Positions 33,007 to 40,993 of a stretch of DNA of 64,000 nt are shown here, piece after piece. The stretch covers positions 1 through 64,000 of the forward strand of contig JAFADG010000045.1 in the NCBI GenBank assembly GCA_023425025.1, read 5' to 3'. This DNA comes from Bacillota bacterium. GTDB lineage: Bacteria > Bacillota > Clostridia > Christensenellales > Aristaeellaceae. Position 1 is the stretch's first letter, and each line of letters begins with the position of its first letter. The notes under the pieces are model-generated. The model saw only the letters and a program-made list of their open reading frames with translations. It was not told the DNA's origin and did not search any database. A program made the position numbers and the translations under genes.

Positions 33007-33026
33007 CTGTCCCCCAGATGATATAG

Positions 33027-33219
33027 AATAATTTTTCCTTCCCTAAAACAGGGATTCTTAAGGGATATATTCCGGCTGGCTCAATCGTCGCGCCGCTACG
33101 CTACCGCTTGCGTCGCTCGTTTCACCAGCTTCCTCCGCCTCACTTTATCCGCCACAGGCGGCGTTCGGCTTCGGAACCTTTAGCGGAGAGTCCAGGGAGG
33201 CAGCTCCTCCCTGGCGGGC
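33027..33219. other. Gap with further palindromic sequence before CASDH
   Basis: No gene is supported. The stretch 33086-33180 reads like a G+C-rich intergenic repeat (alternating CGC-rich words). A perfect 9-bp hairpin, CCAGGGAGG/CCTCCCTGG with a 5-base loop, lies at 33192-33214 immediately after speB. Confidence 0.5.
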
Positions 33220-34071
33220 TTAAAGTATCGTCAGCAGCAGTTCCCGCAGAACCTTCAGGGCGGTTGCGGTGGATGTGCCGCTTTGGTCATAGGGCGGGGA
33301 AAGCTCATTGATATCACAGGCCACCACGTTGGCGTCTTTCAGGGACAGGATGGCATTCAGCAGCTCCATGAAGGTGACGCCGCCGGCTTCCGGCGTGCCG
33401 GTGCCGGGGAAGGCGGAAGGGTCCAGCACATCCAGGTCGATGGTTACATACAGGGGCTTGCCTGCAAGCTTTTGAACCGTCTGCGCGAAGCCGTTTAAAT
33501 CAAACCTGCGCATGGTCACGTGGCCCTCGTCCGCCCACTTGAATTCCGGCCTGTCGCCGGAGCGGATGCCGAACTGATAAATGCGGCCGTCGCCCAGGAT
33601 GTCCCAGCAGCGCCGAAGCACCGTAGCGTGGGAAAGGGTTTCTCCCAGGTAATCCTCCCGCAAATCGGTATGGGCGTCAAAGTGCAGTATGTGCAGGCCC
33701 GGGTACTTTTTCACCGCGGCCCGCACCGCACCCAGCGTGACCAGGTGCTCACCGCCCAGCATGACGGGAATCTTGCTGTCGGCAAGGATGACGTCCGTCT
33801 TTTCCTCGATCTTATTGAGCGCTGCCTGCACGTTGCCGAAAGGCAAATCCAGGTCGCCGCCGTCAAACACACTGTAATCCGTCAGGTCCTTGTCCTGGTA
33901 GGGGCTATAGGTTTCCAGGCCGTAGCTTTCCGCCCGCATGACCCGGCTGGCAAACCGCGTGCCGGGCCGATAGGAGGTGGTGCCGTCAAAGGGCGCGCCG
34001 AAGATCACAGCCTTCGCTTCCTCATACCCGCTGTCGCAGCCCAGAAAGGTGGATATGTTTTCAGTCCACAT
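33220..34071 (-). CDS. speB: Agmatinase
   Basis: Agmatinase hydrolyses agmatine to putrescine and urea. The start at 34071 (MWTENISTFLG) overlaps speE by 11 bases and gives 283 residues. Ureohydrolase metal ligands are visible: GGEHLVT near residue 107, HFDAHTD near residue 130 and TIDLDVLDP near residue 210. With the SpeA-type decarboxylase of the same operon it completes arginine to putrescine. Confidence 0.92.
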   Translation of the reverse strand: MWTENISTFLGCDSGYEEAKAVIFGAPFDGTTSYRPGTRFASRVMRAESYGLETYSPYQDKDLTDYSVFDGGDLDLPFGNVQAALNKIEEKTDVILADSKIPVMLGGEHLVTLGAVRAAVKKYPGLHILHFDAHTDLREDYLGETLSHATVLRRCWDILGDGRIYQFGIRSGDRPEFKWADEGHVTMRRFDLNGFAQTVQKLAGKPLYVTIDLDVLDPSAFPGTGTPEAGGVTFMELLNAILSLKDANVVACDINELSPPYDQSGTSTATALKVLRELLLTIL

Positions 34072-34921
34072 GCTCCACATCCTCCAACAGCTTTTGCACA
34101 TAGTTGGGCAGCGCAAACGCGCCGCGGTGCAGGTTGGTGTTATAGTACTTGGTATCCAGCTCCAGCTTCTTCCACTCCTTGGCCTTTAAATCCCTTACGG
34201 GATGGTATTCCTTGGAGGCGAAGCCGAACAGCCAGTACCCCGAAGGATAGCTGGGGATGTGGGCCTGGTAGACGCGGCTGATGGGAAAGGATTCGGTGAT
34301 CCGCTTATGGGCCCGCTGCATGGCCAGCGCGTCGGCGTCGTAAAAGGGGCTTTCATGCTGGTTGACCATGATGCCGTCGTCTTTCAGCGCCTTGTAGCAG
34401 TTGCCGTAAAACTCGCGGGTGAAAAGGCCTTCTCCCGGTCCGAAGGGGTCGGTGGAGTCCACAATGATCAAATCATACGTGCTCTCGCGGCTGCGCACGA
34501 ATTTCAACCCATCCTGGTAGTGGATGTGCACCCGCGCATCATCAAAGCCGCAGGCAGTTTGGGGCAGGTATTCCCTGCACACCTTGACCACCATTTCATC
34601 GATTTCCACCAGGTCAATGCTCTTGAGGGTTTCATAGCGGGTCAGCTCCCGCAATATGCCGCCGTCCCCCGCGCCGATCACCAGCACGTTTTCCACATTG
34701 GGATGCACCGCCATGGGCACATGGGTCAGCATTTCGTGGTAAATAAACTCATCCTTTTCGGTGAGCATCATAAACCCGTCCAGCGTTAAAAACCTTCCGA
34801 ACTCCTGCGATTCAAACACGTCGATGCGCTGGAAGGCGCTCTGGCCGCTGTACAGCTGACGATCCACCTGAATCGAAAGCTTCACCTGAGGCGTGTGTTT
34901 TTCGGAAAACCAGAATTCCAT
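34061..34921 (-). CDS. speE: Spermidine synthase
   Basis: SpeE transfers the aminopropyl group of decarboxylated S-adenosylmethionine to putrescine. The 286-residue protein begins FWFSEKHTPQVKLSI and has the gatekeeping and cofactor motifs: YHEMLTHVP, VIGAGDGGILRE near residue 83 and VDSTDPFGPGE near residue 155. It has the usual bacterial length. SpeD, its partner, is encoded first in the same operon. Confidence 0.94.
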   Translation of the reverse strand: MEFWFSEKHTPQVKLSIQVDRQLYSGQSAFQRIDVFESQEFGRFLTLDGFMMLTEKDEFIYHEMLTHVPMAVHPNVENVLVIGAGDGGILRELTRYETLKSIDLVEIDEMVVKVCREYLPQTACGFDDARVHIHYQDGLKFVRSRESTYDLIIVDSTDPFGPGEGLFTREFYGNCYKALKDDGIMVNQHESPFYDADALAMQRAHKRITESFPISRVYQAHIPSYPSGYWLFGFASKEYHPVRDLKAKEWKKLELDTKYYNTNLHRGAFALPNYVQKLLEDVEHVD

Positions 34922-35003
34922 GATGCCTCCTTCCGGGGGCGCAATCCCCAGGCCCCCGCCAAAGGGACCAGTCCCTTTGGAATTCCTATATAAATTTCAC
35001 ATT

Positions 35004-35065
35004 GCGGCCGAAGGTTTCCAAAGGGCAAGCGGAAAGCCCTTTGGTCGCGCCAGCAGGCGCGAAAA
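35004..35065 (+). repeat. Two-hairpin intergenic repeat, copy 4 (speA-speE gap)
   Basis: Same orientation as copy 1: CCAAAGGGC/GCCCTTTGG followed by TCGCGCC/GGCGCGA with a 4-base loop instead of 6. It lies between speA and speE inside the polyamine operon. Confidence 0.87.
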
Positions 35066-35066
35066 T

Positions 35067-36512
35067 CTATATAACCAGAATCTGTTTCACTTCCGGGTCC
35101 TGGGTCCCGGTCAAAAAGCAGCCCTTTTCCCTTGCATAGGAAATATACCCGATGATTTCCTTTGTGATTCGCTCGCCCGGCGCCACGATGGGGATGCCGG
35201 GGGGATAGCTCATCACGTACTCCGCGGCGATGCGGTCCGTGCTATCGTTAAGGGGCAGCAGCGTTTTGTCGGCGTAAAAGGCTTCCTTGGGCGTCAGCAC
35301 CACCTGGGGGCTGATATATTCGTGATCCATCAAGCCGGCACGGTCCTTCTTGAAGCGCCGGCGGATCTCGCCCAGCGCCCCGATCAGCCGCTCGATATCC
35401 TGGAAACGGTCGCCCACGGACAGGTAGGCCAGTATGTTGCCGATATCGCCAAACTCGATTTGTATATCGTATTCATCCCGCAACAGATCAAAGACCTCGA
35501 TGCCCGCCAGTCCTACATCCAGCGTGTGGGCGGCCAGCTTCGTCTCGTCAAAGTCAAACACCGTGTCGCCGTTGATCAGCTCCCGGCCATAGGCGTAATA
35601 GTCGCCGATGCTGTTGATCTCATCGCGGGCATAACGCGCCATTCCGGTGACCTTGCGGAAGATCTCCGCGCCCTGTATGGCTAGCTTGCGGCGGGAAATA
35701 TCCAGGCTGGACATCAAAATGTACGATCCGCTGGTGGTCTGGGTCAGGTTGATGATCTGGCGCACATGGTTGGGGTTGACTTTGGGGCCGCACAGGAGAA
35801 AGGAGCTTTGGGTCAGCGACCCGCCGGACTTGTGCATGCTCACCGAGGCCATATCCGCACCGGCCTGCATGGCGGATACAGGCATGTTCTCGCCGAAGTA
35901 AAAGTGGGTGCCGTGGGCTTCATCCACCAGCACCAGCATACCGGCTTCGTGGGCCATGCGCACGATTTCCCGCAGGTTGGAGCAGATGCCGTAATAGGTG
36001 GGGTTGTTGACCACCACGGCCTTGGCGCCGGGGTTTTGCCGTATGGCTTCCGCCACATCATAAACGGACATGCCCAGGGCGATACCCAGCCGCTTGTTCA
36101 CCTGGGGGCTGACGTATACCGGCGTCGCGCCGGTCAATACCAGGGCGTTGATCACGCTGCGGTGGACGTTGCGGGGCACAATGATCTTTTCGCCCTGCCG
36201 GACAGAGGATAAAATCATCGCCTGCACGGCGGAGGTGGTGCCGCTGACCATAAAAAAGGCGGCGGAGGCGGAAAACGCCTGGGCCGCCAGCTCTTCCGCC
36301 TCGCGGATCACGCTGGTGGGATGCACCAGGCTGTCCACCGGCTTCATGGAGTTCACATCCATGGAGACGCATTTTTCGCCCAGCAGAGCAACAAGTTCCG
36401 GGTTGCCCTTTCCCCGTTTGTGGCCGGGCACGTCAAAGGGAACCACCCGGTTTTTTTGCACAAATTGCAGGGCTTCCACGATGGGCGCACGGTTCTGGTC
36501 GAGCTTTGCCAT
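35067..36512 (-). CDS. speA: Arginine decarboxylase, SpeA/Orn-Lys-Arg decarboxylase family
   Basis: A 481-residue PLP enzyme of the aspartate-aminotransferase fold, like Bacillus SpeA. It has DVPGHKRGKG near residue 27, the PLP-contacting DEAHGTHF near residue 197 and the Schiff-base Lys228 in SMHKSGGSLTQ. The family includes arginine, lysine and ornithine decarboxylases. Arginine is the likely substrate because agmatinase is in the same operon; this is context, not sequence proof. The gene begins 3 bp after speD. Confidence 0.9.
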   Translation of the reverse strand: MAKLDQNRAPIVEALQFVQKNRVVPFDVPGHKRGKGNPELVALLGEKCVSMDVNSMKPVDSLVHPTSVIREAEELAAQAFSASAAFFMVSGTTSAVQAMILSSVRQGEKIIVPRNVHRSVINALVLTGATPVYVSPQVNKRLGIALGMSVYDVAEAIRQNPGAKAVVVNNPTYYGICSNLREIVRMAHEAGMLVLVDEAHGTHFYFGENMPVSAMQAGADMASVSMHKSGGSLTQSSFLLCGPKVNPNHVRQIINLTQTTSGSYILMSSLDISRRKLAIQGAEIFRKVTGMARYARDEINSIGDYYAYGRELINGDTVFDFDETKLAAHTLDVGLAGIEVFDLLRDEYDIQIEFGDIGNILAYLSVGDRFQDIERLIGALGEIRRRFKKDRAGLMDHEYISPQVVLTPKEAFYADKTLLPLNDSTDRIAAEYVMSYPPGIPIVAPGERITKEIIGYISYAREKGCFLTGTQDPEVKQILVI

Positions 36513-36515
36513 GTG

Positions 36516-37295
36516 TCAGCCTCCTTTGCGGTATACGTTGGAGCCGGAGAAGACCTCGATCATTTCCTGCCGAAGGTTGGTGGTGATCTCCAGCCGCGTT
36601 TTGGGCGGCAGTTCGTAGATGTCGGTATTGAACAGGTAATGCTGCAGGTCTATTTCCTTGATCATCATCTTGGTGTGGAACAGGTTGGCTTGGTACACGT
36701 TGATGTCGATGGCGTCATAGTGTTCCAGGGTTTTCTTGTTGATATAGTCCTGTATGGAGGTGATGTCGTGGTCGATAAATATTTTCTTGCCCGATAAGTC
36801 CCTGGTAAAACCCCGCACCCGGTAATCCATGGTGATGATGTCAGAATCAAAGCTGCCGATCAGATAATCCAGGGTGGAAAGGGGCGTGATCTCCCCGCAG
36901 GTGGCCACATCAATATCCACCCGGAAGGTGGCCAGGGCCGTCTCGGGGTGGAATTCGGGATAGGTGTGCACGGTGACGTGGCTCTTGTCCAGGTGGGCCA
37001 CCACGGTTTCTGAATCCATGCGGGAGAGCATCGATTCCTCGGCAATGAGGAACGTGACGCTGGACCCCTGGGGGTCGTAATCCTGGGTGGATATGTTGAG
37101 CACATGGGCGCCGATCATCTCAGTCAGCTTGCGAAGGATCTCGGTCAGCCGCTCGGAGTTGTACTGCGCATCGATATAGGCGATATAATCCCGCTGTTCC
37201 CTTGGCGTTTTGGCGTAGCATACGTCATAAATATTAAAGCTCAAGGATTTTGTCAGGTTGTTGAACCCATACAGCGTCATCTTTTCCTGGCTCAC
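36516..37295 (-). CDS. speD: S-adenosylmethionine decarboxylase proenzyme
   Basis: SpeD is made as a proenzyme that cuts itself and converts a serine into a pyruvoyl group. The GTG at 37295 (MSQEKMTLYGFNN) has GGGGAGG 8 bases upstream and gives 259 residues, the length of the enterobacterial-type enzyme. Ser105 in DKSHVTVHTYPE is the predicted cleavage and pyruvoyl site; DIDVATCGEI follows. It makes the aminopropyl donor for SpeE. It is the first gene of the operon and is preceded by a structured leader and terminator, so expression is probably attenuated. Confidence 0.93.
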   Translation of the reverse strand: MSQEKMTLYGFNNLTKSLSFNIYDVCYAKTPREQRDYIAYIDAQYNSERLTEILRKLTEMIGAHVLNISTQDYDPQGSSVTFLIAEESMLSRMDSETVVAHLDKSHVTVHTYPEFHPETALATFRVDIDVATCGEITPLSTLDYLIGSFDSDIITMDYRVRGFTRDLSGKKIFIDHDITSIQDYINKKTLEHYDAIDINVYQANLFHTKMMIKEIDLQHYLFNTDIYELPPKTRLEITTNLRQEMIEVFSGSNVYRKGG

Positions 37296-37317
37296 GGTCG
37301 CCACCTCCCCTCAAATA

Positions 37318-37696
37318 AAGAAAAAACGCACGAACACCGCTGCCTGCTGCACCGGATTTCTCGTGCGTCATACGCAAACTGTAGGCTTTACGGGCATTCT
37401 TCGCCCATGTTCATACTTACAGCATACTCAGAGTCTATATAGCCTTACACTTTTAATACTCTTATTGAACATTCACAAGTGGCTATGCCGCAGGGCATAT
37501 TGGTTATAAAGTAACCAACTTATAAATTGAGCTTTTCCCGCCGTTTTGAAACGGTTCCGCTCCATCAATAAGGCAACAAAAGTTGCCAATCGGCTTAAGA
37601 CCCGGCTGTCCGTATGGCCTATGCACCCCAGGGGTTTTCGTCGGGGCGGTCTTACTTGGTTTCAAACTGTATGCATGGCCTGCATAGTCTGAAACG
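37318..37696 (-). ncRNA. Candidate structured leader RNA of the speD polyamine operon
   Basis: A promoter at 37703-37731 would start a minus-strand RNA near 37696 that reads about 380 nt before reaching speD. Visible stems: P1 37659-37695 (GTTTCA arm, loop GGCCA); P2 closing 37596-37602 with 37648-37654; P3 37572-37587 (GGCAAC, loop TTTT); P4 37541-37554; P5 37500-37518; P6 37483-37500; and a small one at about 37393-37407. The loop of P1 contains GGCC, as does the interior of P2, allowing a kissing contact. The RNA ends in an intrinsic terminator 23 bp before the speD start. This is the layout of a riboswitch or attenuator. It may instead be a known noncoding class; no class was recognised by eye. 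Confidence 0.65.
37321..37368 (-). terminator. Terminator immediately before speD
   Basis: On the minus strand ACGCACGA (37361-37368) pairs with TCGTGCGT (37326-37333) around a partly paired 27-base loop and is followed by six T. It ends within the leader and only about 12 bp before the speD ribosome site, so speD needs read-through. Confidence 0.85.
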
Positions 37697-37702
37697 AACT
37701 AT

Positions 37703-37731
37703 AAAATACCATGATACTGTGCAAATGTCAA
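37703..37731 (-). promoter_or_regulatory. Promoter of the speD leader
   Basis: TTGACA (37726-37731) and TATTTT (37703-37708) on the minus strand are 17 bases apart. Confidence 0.8.
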
Positions 37732-37935
37732 TGGAAATTTTCGCAGATTTACAGAAGGTTTTTTTGCCGTAAAAACCGCCTGATTCCGGCCTGATAGCGG
37801 CGGATGGCAAGCCCAAAGCAAAAGGGGGCAGGTATACCGCCGGTTTAGAGGATGTAAACCGATTTTGGTTATGGTTTTGTATATATTTTGACAGGCTGTA
37901 GTAAGCGAATCTCCATTATTTACCCGTATATACCG

Positions 37936-37964
37936 TTGCATCCAAAAGATTCCAATGGTATAAT
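37936..37964 (+). promoter_or_regulatory. Promoter of the methyltransferase gene
   Basis: TTGCAT (37936-37941) and TATAAT (37959-37964) are 17 bases apart, 49 bp before the gene's start. The stretch 37732-37935 between the two divergent promoters shows nothing further. Confidence 0.75.
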
Positions 37965-38012
37965 CTATTATGCTGGCCCGCGCCGGCAAAAGGAGAGGTG
38001 ACGCATTGCGGC

Positions 38013-38813
38013 ATGGAAACATTCGATTATTTGAACGCCTATTACAGCAATCATGATGAGGATGTAAGGCTTGCATCCAAACACGGTCAGGTGGAGTATT
38101 TAACCACCATGCGCTATATCACCCGCTATCTTCAGCCGGACATGCGCCTATTGGAGGTAGGATTGGGCACCGGCCGGTACGCCCACGCCCTAGCGCGGAG
38201 GGGCTGCACGGTGGACGCGGTGGAGCTGATCCCCCACAACATTGAGATCTTCAAAAGCAATACCCGGCTGGGGGAGAAGGTTTCCATCCACCAGGGCAAT
38301 GCCCTGGACCTTACGGAATTTGAAGACGGGACCTATGACATGACCCTTGTGCTGGGCACCATGTATCACCTGTATACCACGGAAGATCAGTTGAAGGCTT
38401 TGAGCGAGGCGCTGCGGGTGACAAAACAGGGCGGCATCGTTTTTGTTGCCTACTGTATCAGCGACGCGTGGGTGATCGGGTCCGGCTTCAAAACAGGCAA
38501 TGCCATGGCACTATTGGAAACGGGCCGTTTGGACCCTGTGACCTTCAAGGCTTATTCTACTCCGGCGGAGGTATTTCATCGCTGCCGCAAGGAAGACATC
38601 GACGCGCTGATGGCGCATTTTCCCGTGGCACGGCTGCACTATGCGGCCACCGACTTGATGACCAACCACATGCGGGAAACCGTGGACGCCATGGATGACG
38701 GCCTGTTTGAACTGTATTTGAAATACCACTTTTCCATTTGTGAAAGGCCGGACATGGTGGGGCTCACCCACCACAGCCTGGATATTTTCAAAAAAGGCCT
38801 TGCGGATGGATGA
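38013..38813 (+). CDS. Class I SAM-dependent methyltransferase
   Basis: The product (266 residues from the ATG at 38013; AGGAGAGG lies 15 bases upstream and a GTG at 37998 is a possible alternative) has the Rossmann motifs LLEVGLGTGRYAHALA near residue 45, an acidic VDAVEL strand end and the motif IV region YDMTLVLGTMYHL near residue 113. The substrate is unknown. It is followed by a pirin gene whose start is 52 bp beyond its stop, so the two are probably one transcript. Confidence 0.82.
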   Translation: METFDYLNAYYSNHDEDVRLASKHGQVEYLTTMRYITRYLQPDMRLLEVGLGTGRYAHALARRGCTVDAVELIPHNIEIFKSNTRLGEKVSIHQGNALDLTEFEDGTYDMTLVLGTMYHLYTTEDQLKALSEALRVTKQGGIVFVAYCISDAWVIGSGFKTGNAMALLETGRLDPVTFKAYSTPAEVFHRCRKEDIDALMAHFPVARLHYAATDLMTNHMRETVDAMDDGLFELYLKYHFSICERPDMVGLTHHSLDIFKKGLADG

Positions 38814-38865
38814 ATGCCCGGCGGCCCTGGAATACACTTACTTAAAAAATGGAAGGGTGAGCGGG

Positions 38866-39699
38866 TTGAAACGTAAAATCGCGAAGCTTCTTCGTGGCGT
38901 GCCGGCGGTGGATGGGGCCGGGGTCCGGCTGGTCCGCGTATTAGGCTACCATGACGTGTATGACTTTGATCCTTTTTTGATGCTGGATTCCTTTGATTCC
39001 CAAAATCCCGACGATTATGTCCGCGGCTTTCCCATGCATCCCCACCGGGGCATTGAAACCATCACGTACCTGATTGAGGGAAAGATCGAGCATCAGGATA
39101 GTTTGGGAAACAAAGGCGTCATCCTTTCCGGGCAAAGCCAGTGGATGACGGCGGGGCGCGGCATCCTGCACCAGGAAATGCCCAAGCCCTCCGAACGCAT
39201 GCTGGGCTTTCAATTGTGGTTGAACCTGCCCAAAGCGGAAAAGCTGTGCGAGCCGGCCTATTTTGAAATCGCAGAGGAAATGATTCCTGTCGTCAAAACG
39301 GAGGGGATCGAAGTGCGGGTTATTGCCGGCAGCTACGGCGGCGCCGTTGGACCCAGACCCAGGCACATACAAGCCACGCTATTGGATATAAGCCTGGAGG
39401 AGGGCGCCACGTTAACGCTGGATACAAAGCCGGAGGAGACGGTATTCGCGTTTGTCATCCTGGGCAGCGCCTTTGCCGGCGGGCAGCCTTTGGAGGAGAA
39501 AACCGCCGTGCTGTTTGGGCCGGGGGATACGGCGGAGGTCACCGCGTCGGAGCATCAGGACGCACGGGTGATCTTCTTTTGCGGAAAGCCCGTGAAGGAA
39601 CCCATCGCCTGGGGCGGGCCGATTGTAATGAATACCGAGGAGGAGCTTAATCAGGCGTTTCGGGAGCTGCGGGAAGGGACGTTTATTTCGACCCGTTAG
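38866..39699 (+). CDS. Pirin family protein
   Basis: A TTG at 38866 with GGAAGGGTGAG upstream gives 277 residues starting as a typical pirin (LKRKIAKLL); an ATG at 38806 overlapping the methyltransferase is the alternative. The N-terminal cupin has FPMHPHRGIETITYL with metal-binding histidines near residue 60 and HQEMP near residue 105; a second cupin follows. Some bacterial pirins are quercetin 2,3-dioxygenases, others have regulatory roles. The actual substrate is unknown. Confidence 0.85.
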   Translation: MKRKIAKLLRGVPAVDGAGVRLVRVLGYHDVYDFDPFLMLDSFDSQNPDDYVRGFPMHPHRGIETITYLIEGKIEHQDSLGNKGVILSGQSQWMTAGRGILHQEMPKPSERMLGFQLWLNLPKAEKLCEPAYFEIAEEMIPVVKTEGIEVRVIAGSYGGAVGPRPRHIQATLLDISLEEGATLTLDTKPEETVFAFVILGSAFAGGQPLEEKTAVLFGPGDTAEVTASEHQDARVIFFCGKPVKEPIAWGGPIVMNTEEELNQAFRELREGTFISTR

Positions 39700-40349
39700 T
39701 GTGCCTCAATATACGCCTTAATCTGCCCATGCCATTCATCCGGCTCATATACGCCGATCTGAGTATCTTCTGAAAACAACAAATCCACCAGGTGCCGGGG
39801 CCTTTTCCCTCCGATATGCATAGCCTTCACACACGAAACGCAATAGACCACCACGTCCTCACAGGGCATTTCATCTGCCCTGTTTTTCATGTACTCCTTG
39901 ACCTTTTCTACCGGCAGCTGCCCGTACAGGCTGTCGCCGCAGCAGATGGATTTTTCCCTTGTATGCTCCGGCTCTACCACCCTGATGTTCATGCGGGCAA
40001 GCAATGCGCGCACCGCGTCGTGTACCCGCTTTTCCGCGCGGGTAGGGCAGGCGTCATGGATGGTCATGGGCTGTCCGTGATAATCGGGAAAGAGAAAGGC
40101 GTCGATTTCTGCTAATTTCTCCCAGATAGATGCGGTAGAAATCCCCTCGTACAGCGAGCGGAAGCGCCGGTCGCAGCCCGAGCAAGTGGTGATGATTTGG
40201 GTGCCGTGCGCAAGGCCCGGCTCATGGTGGCAGCAAATGTGATGCTCGGGGATAGTTTCGCCGGCTTCATTCAGGAATGCGGTGATTTGATGGGCCAGGT
40301 GGGGCTTGTACAGCATCAGCGCACAGCCGGGGGCGTAGACTCTTGCCAT
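39696..40349 (-). CDS. Cysteine-rich (CCG-type) Fe-S oxidoreductase-like protein
   Basis: The 217-residue protein starts MARVYAPGCALMLYKPH and resembles one to two CCG domains as in HdrB, GlpC and LutA: CCHHEP near residue 40, TCSGCDRRF near 55, DACPTRAEK near 98, ICCGDS near 137 and CVSCVKAMH near 172. These cysteines bind an unusual Fe-S cluster in heterodisulfide reductase relatives. Here it stands alone, convergent with pirin by a 4-base overlap, without a partner flavoprotein. Its role is unknown. Confidence 0.75.
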   Translation of the reverse strand: MARVYAPGCALMLYKPHLAHQITAFLNEAGETIPEHHICCHHEPGLAHGTQIITTCSGCDRRFRSLYEGISTASIWEKLAEIDAFLFPDYHGQPMTIHDACPTRAEKRVHDAVRALLARMNIRVVEPEHTREKSICCGDSLYGQLPVEKVKEYMKNRADEMPCEDVVVYCVSCVKAMHIGGKRPRHLVDLLFSEDTQIGVYEPDEWHGQIKAYIEAH

Positions 40350-40599
40350 AGGAGCCTCCTTGATGGGTAAAAAATATGTATATGCCTATTGTACAGGAAA
40401 TAGAACAGGAAGTCTTTACTGTTTAAAGAAATGTAATTTTTCGGCATCTTTAATAAAGCAATTTGCTCGATATCCCTGCCGGATGGGTTTGCCGCGCAGA
40501 ACCAATACGATTGTACCGGATGCCGCAAAAAAAGCAAAAATAATCAAGACCAAATTCCGGGCAAGGTTTATAATAAGTATATCCTTGGGGGTGAGGGCG

Positions 40600-40974
40600 A
40601 TGGAAGATAAGGCGAGGGTACTGCAAACGATGCGGCACATTGATAAAAACCTTACGGAGCCGTTCAGCCTTGATGGGCTGGCCGGCATGGCGCACCTGTC
40701 AAAATACCACTACCACAGGCTTTTTCACAAGGTGGCGGGGGAATCCGTTGCCAAATATATCAGCAGACGGCGAATGGAAATAGCATCCTACGAATTGCTG
40801 TCAACCGACCAGCCCATTATTGACATTGCCTTAAAGTACCAATATGGCTCCCAGGAGGCTTTCTCCAGGGCTTTTAAAAGGGTGCATGGTGTTATGCCGG
40901 GCCAGTACAGGCGCATTCACGGTGCGCGTAGGGTCCAAAGCGGCATAAACGCAATGATGAAGCTTGCCGCTTGA
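40600..40974 (+). CDS. Short AraC-family DNA-binding protein
   Basis: The start at 40600 follows GGGGGTGAGGG and gives 124 residues, made almost only of the two AraC helix-turn-helices: FSLDGLAGMAHLSKYHYHRLF and IIDIALKYQYGSQEAFSRAFKR, ending MPGQYRR. There is no ligand domain, as in MarA/SoxS-type activators. A TATAAT at 40570-40575 is a likely -10 box. It is 19 bp upstream of the clpP paralog and probably in one transcript with it. Confidence 0.85.
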   Translation: MEDKARVLQTMRHIDKNLTEPFSLDGLAGMAHLSKYHYHRLFHKVAGESVAKYISRRRMEIASYELLSTDQPIIDIALKYQYGSQEAFSRAFKRVHGVMPGQYRRIHGARRVQSGINAMMKLAA

Positions 40975-40993
40975 CAGGCGAACAGGAGGGAAT

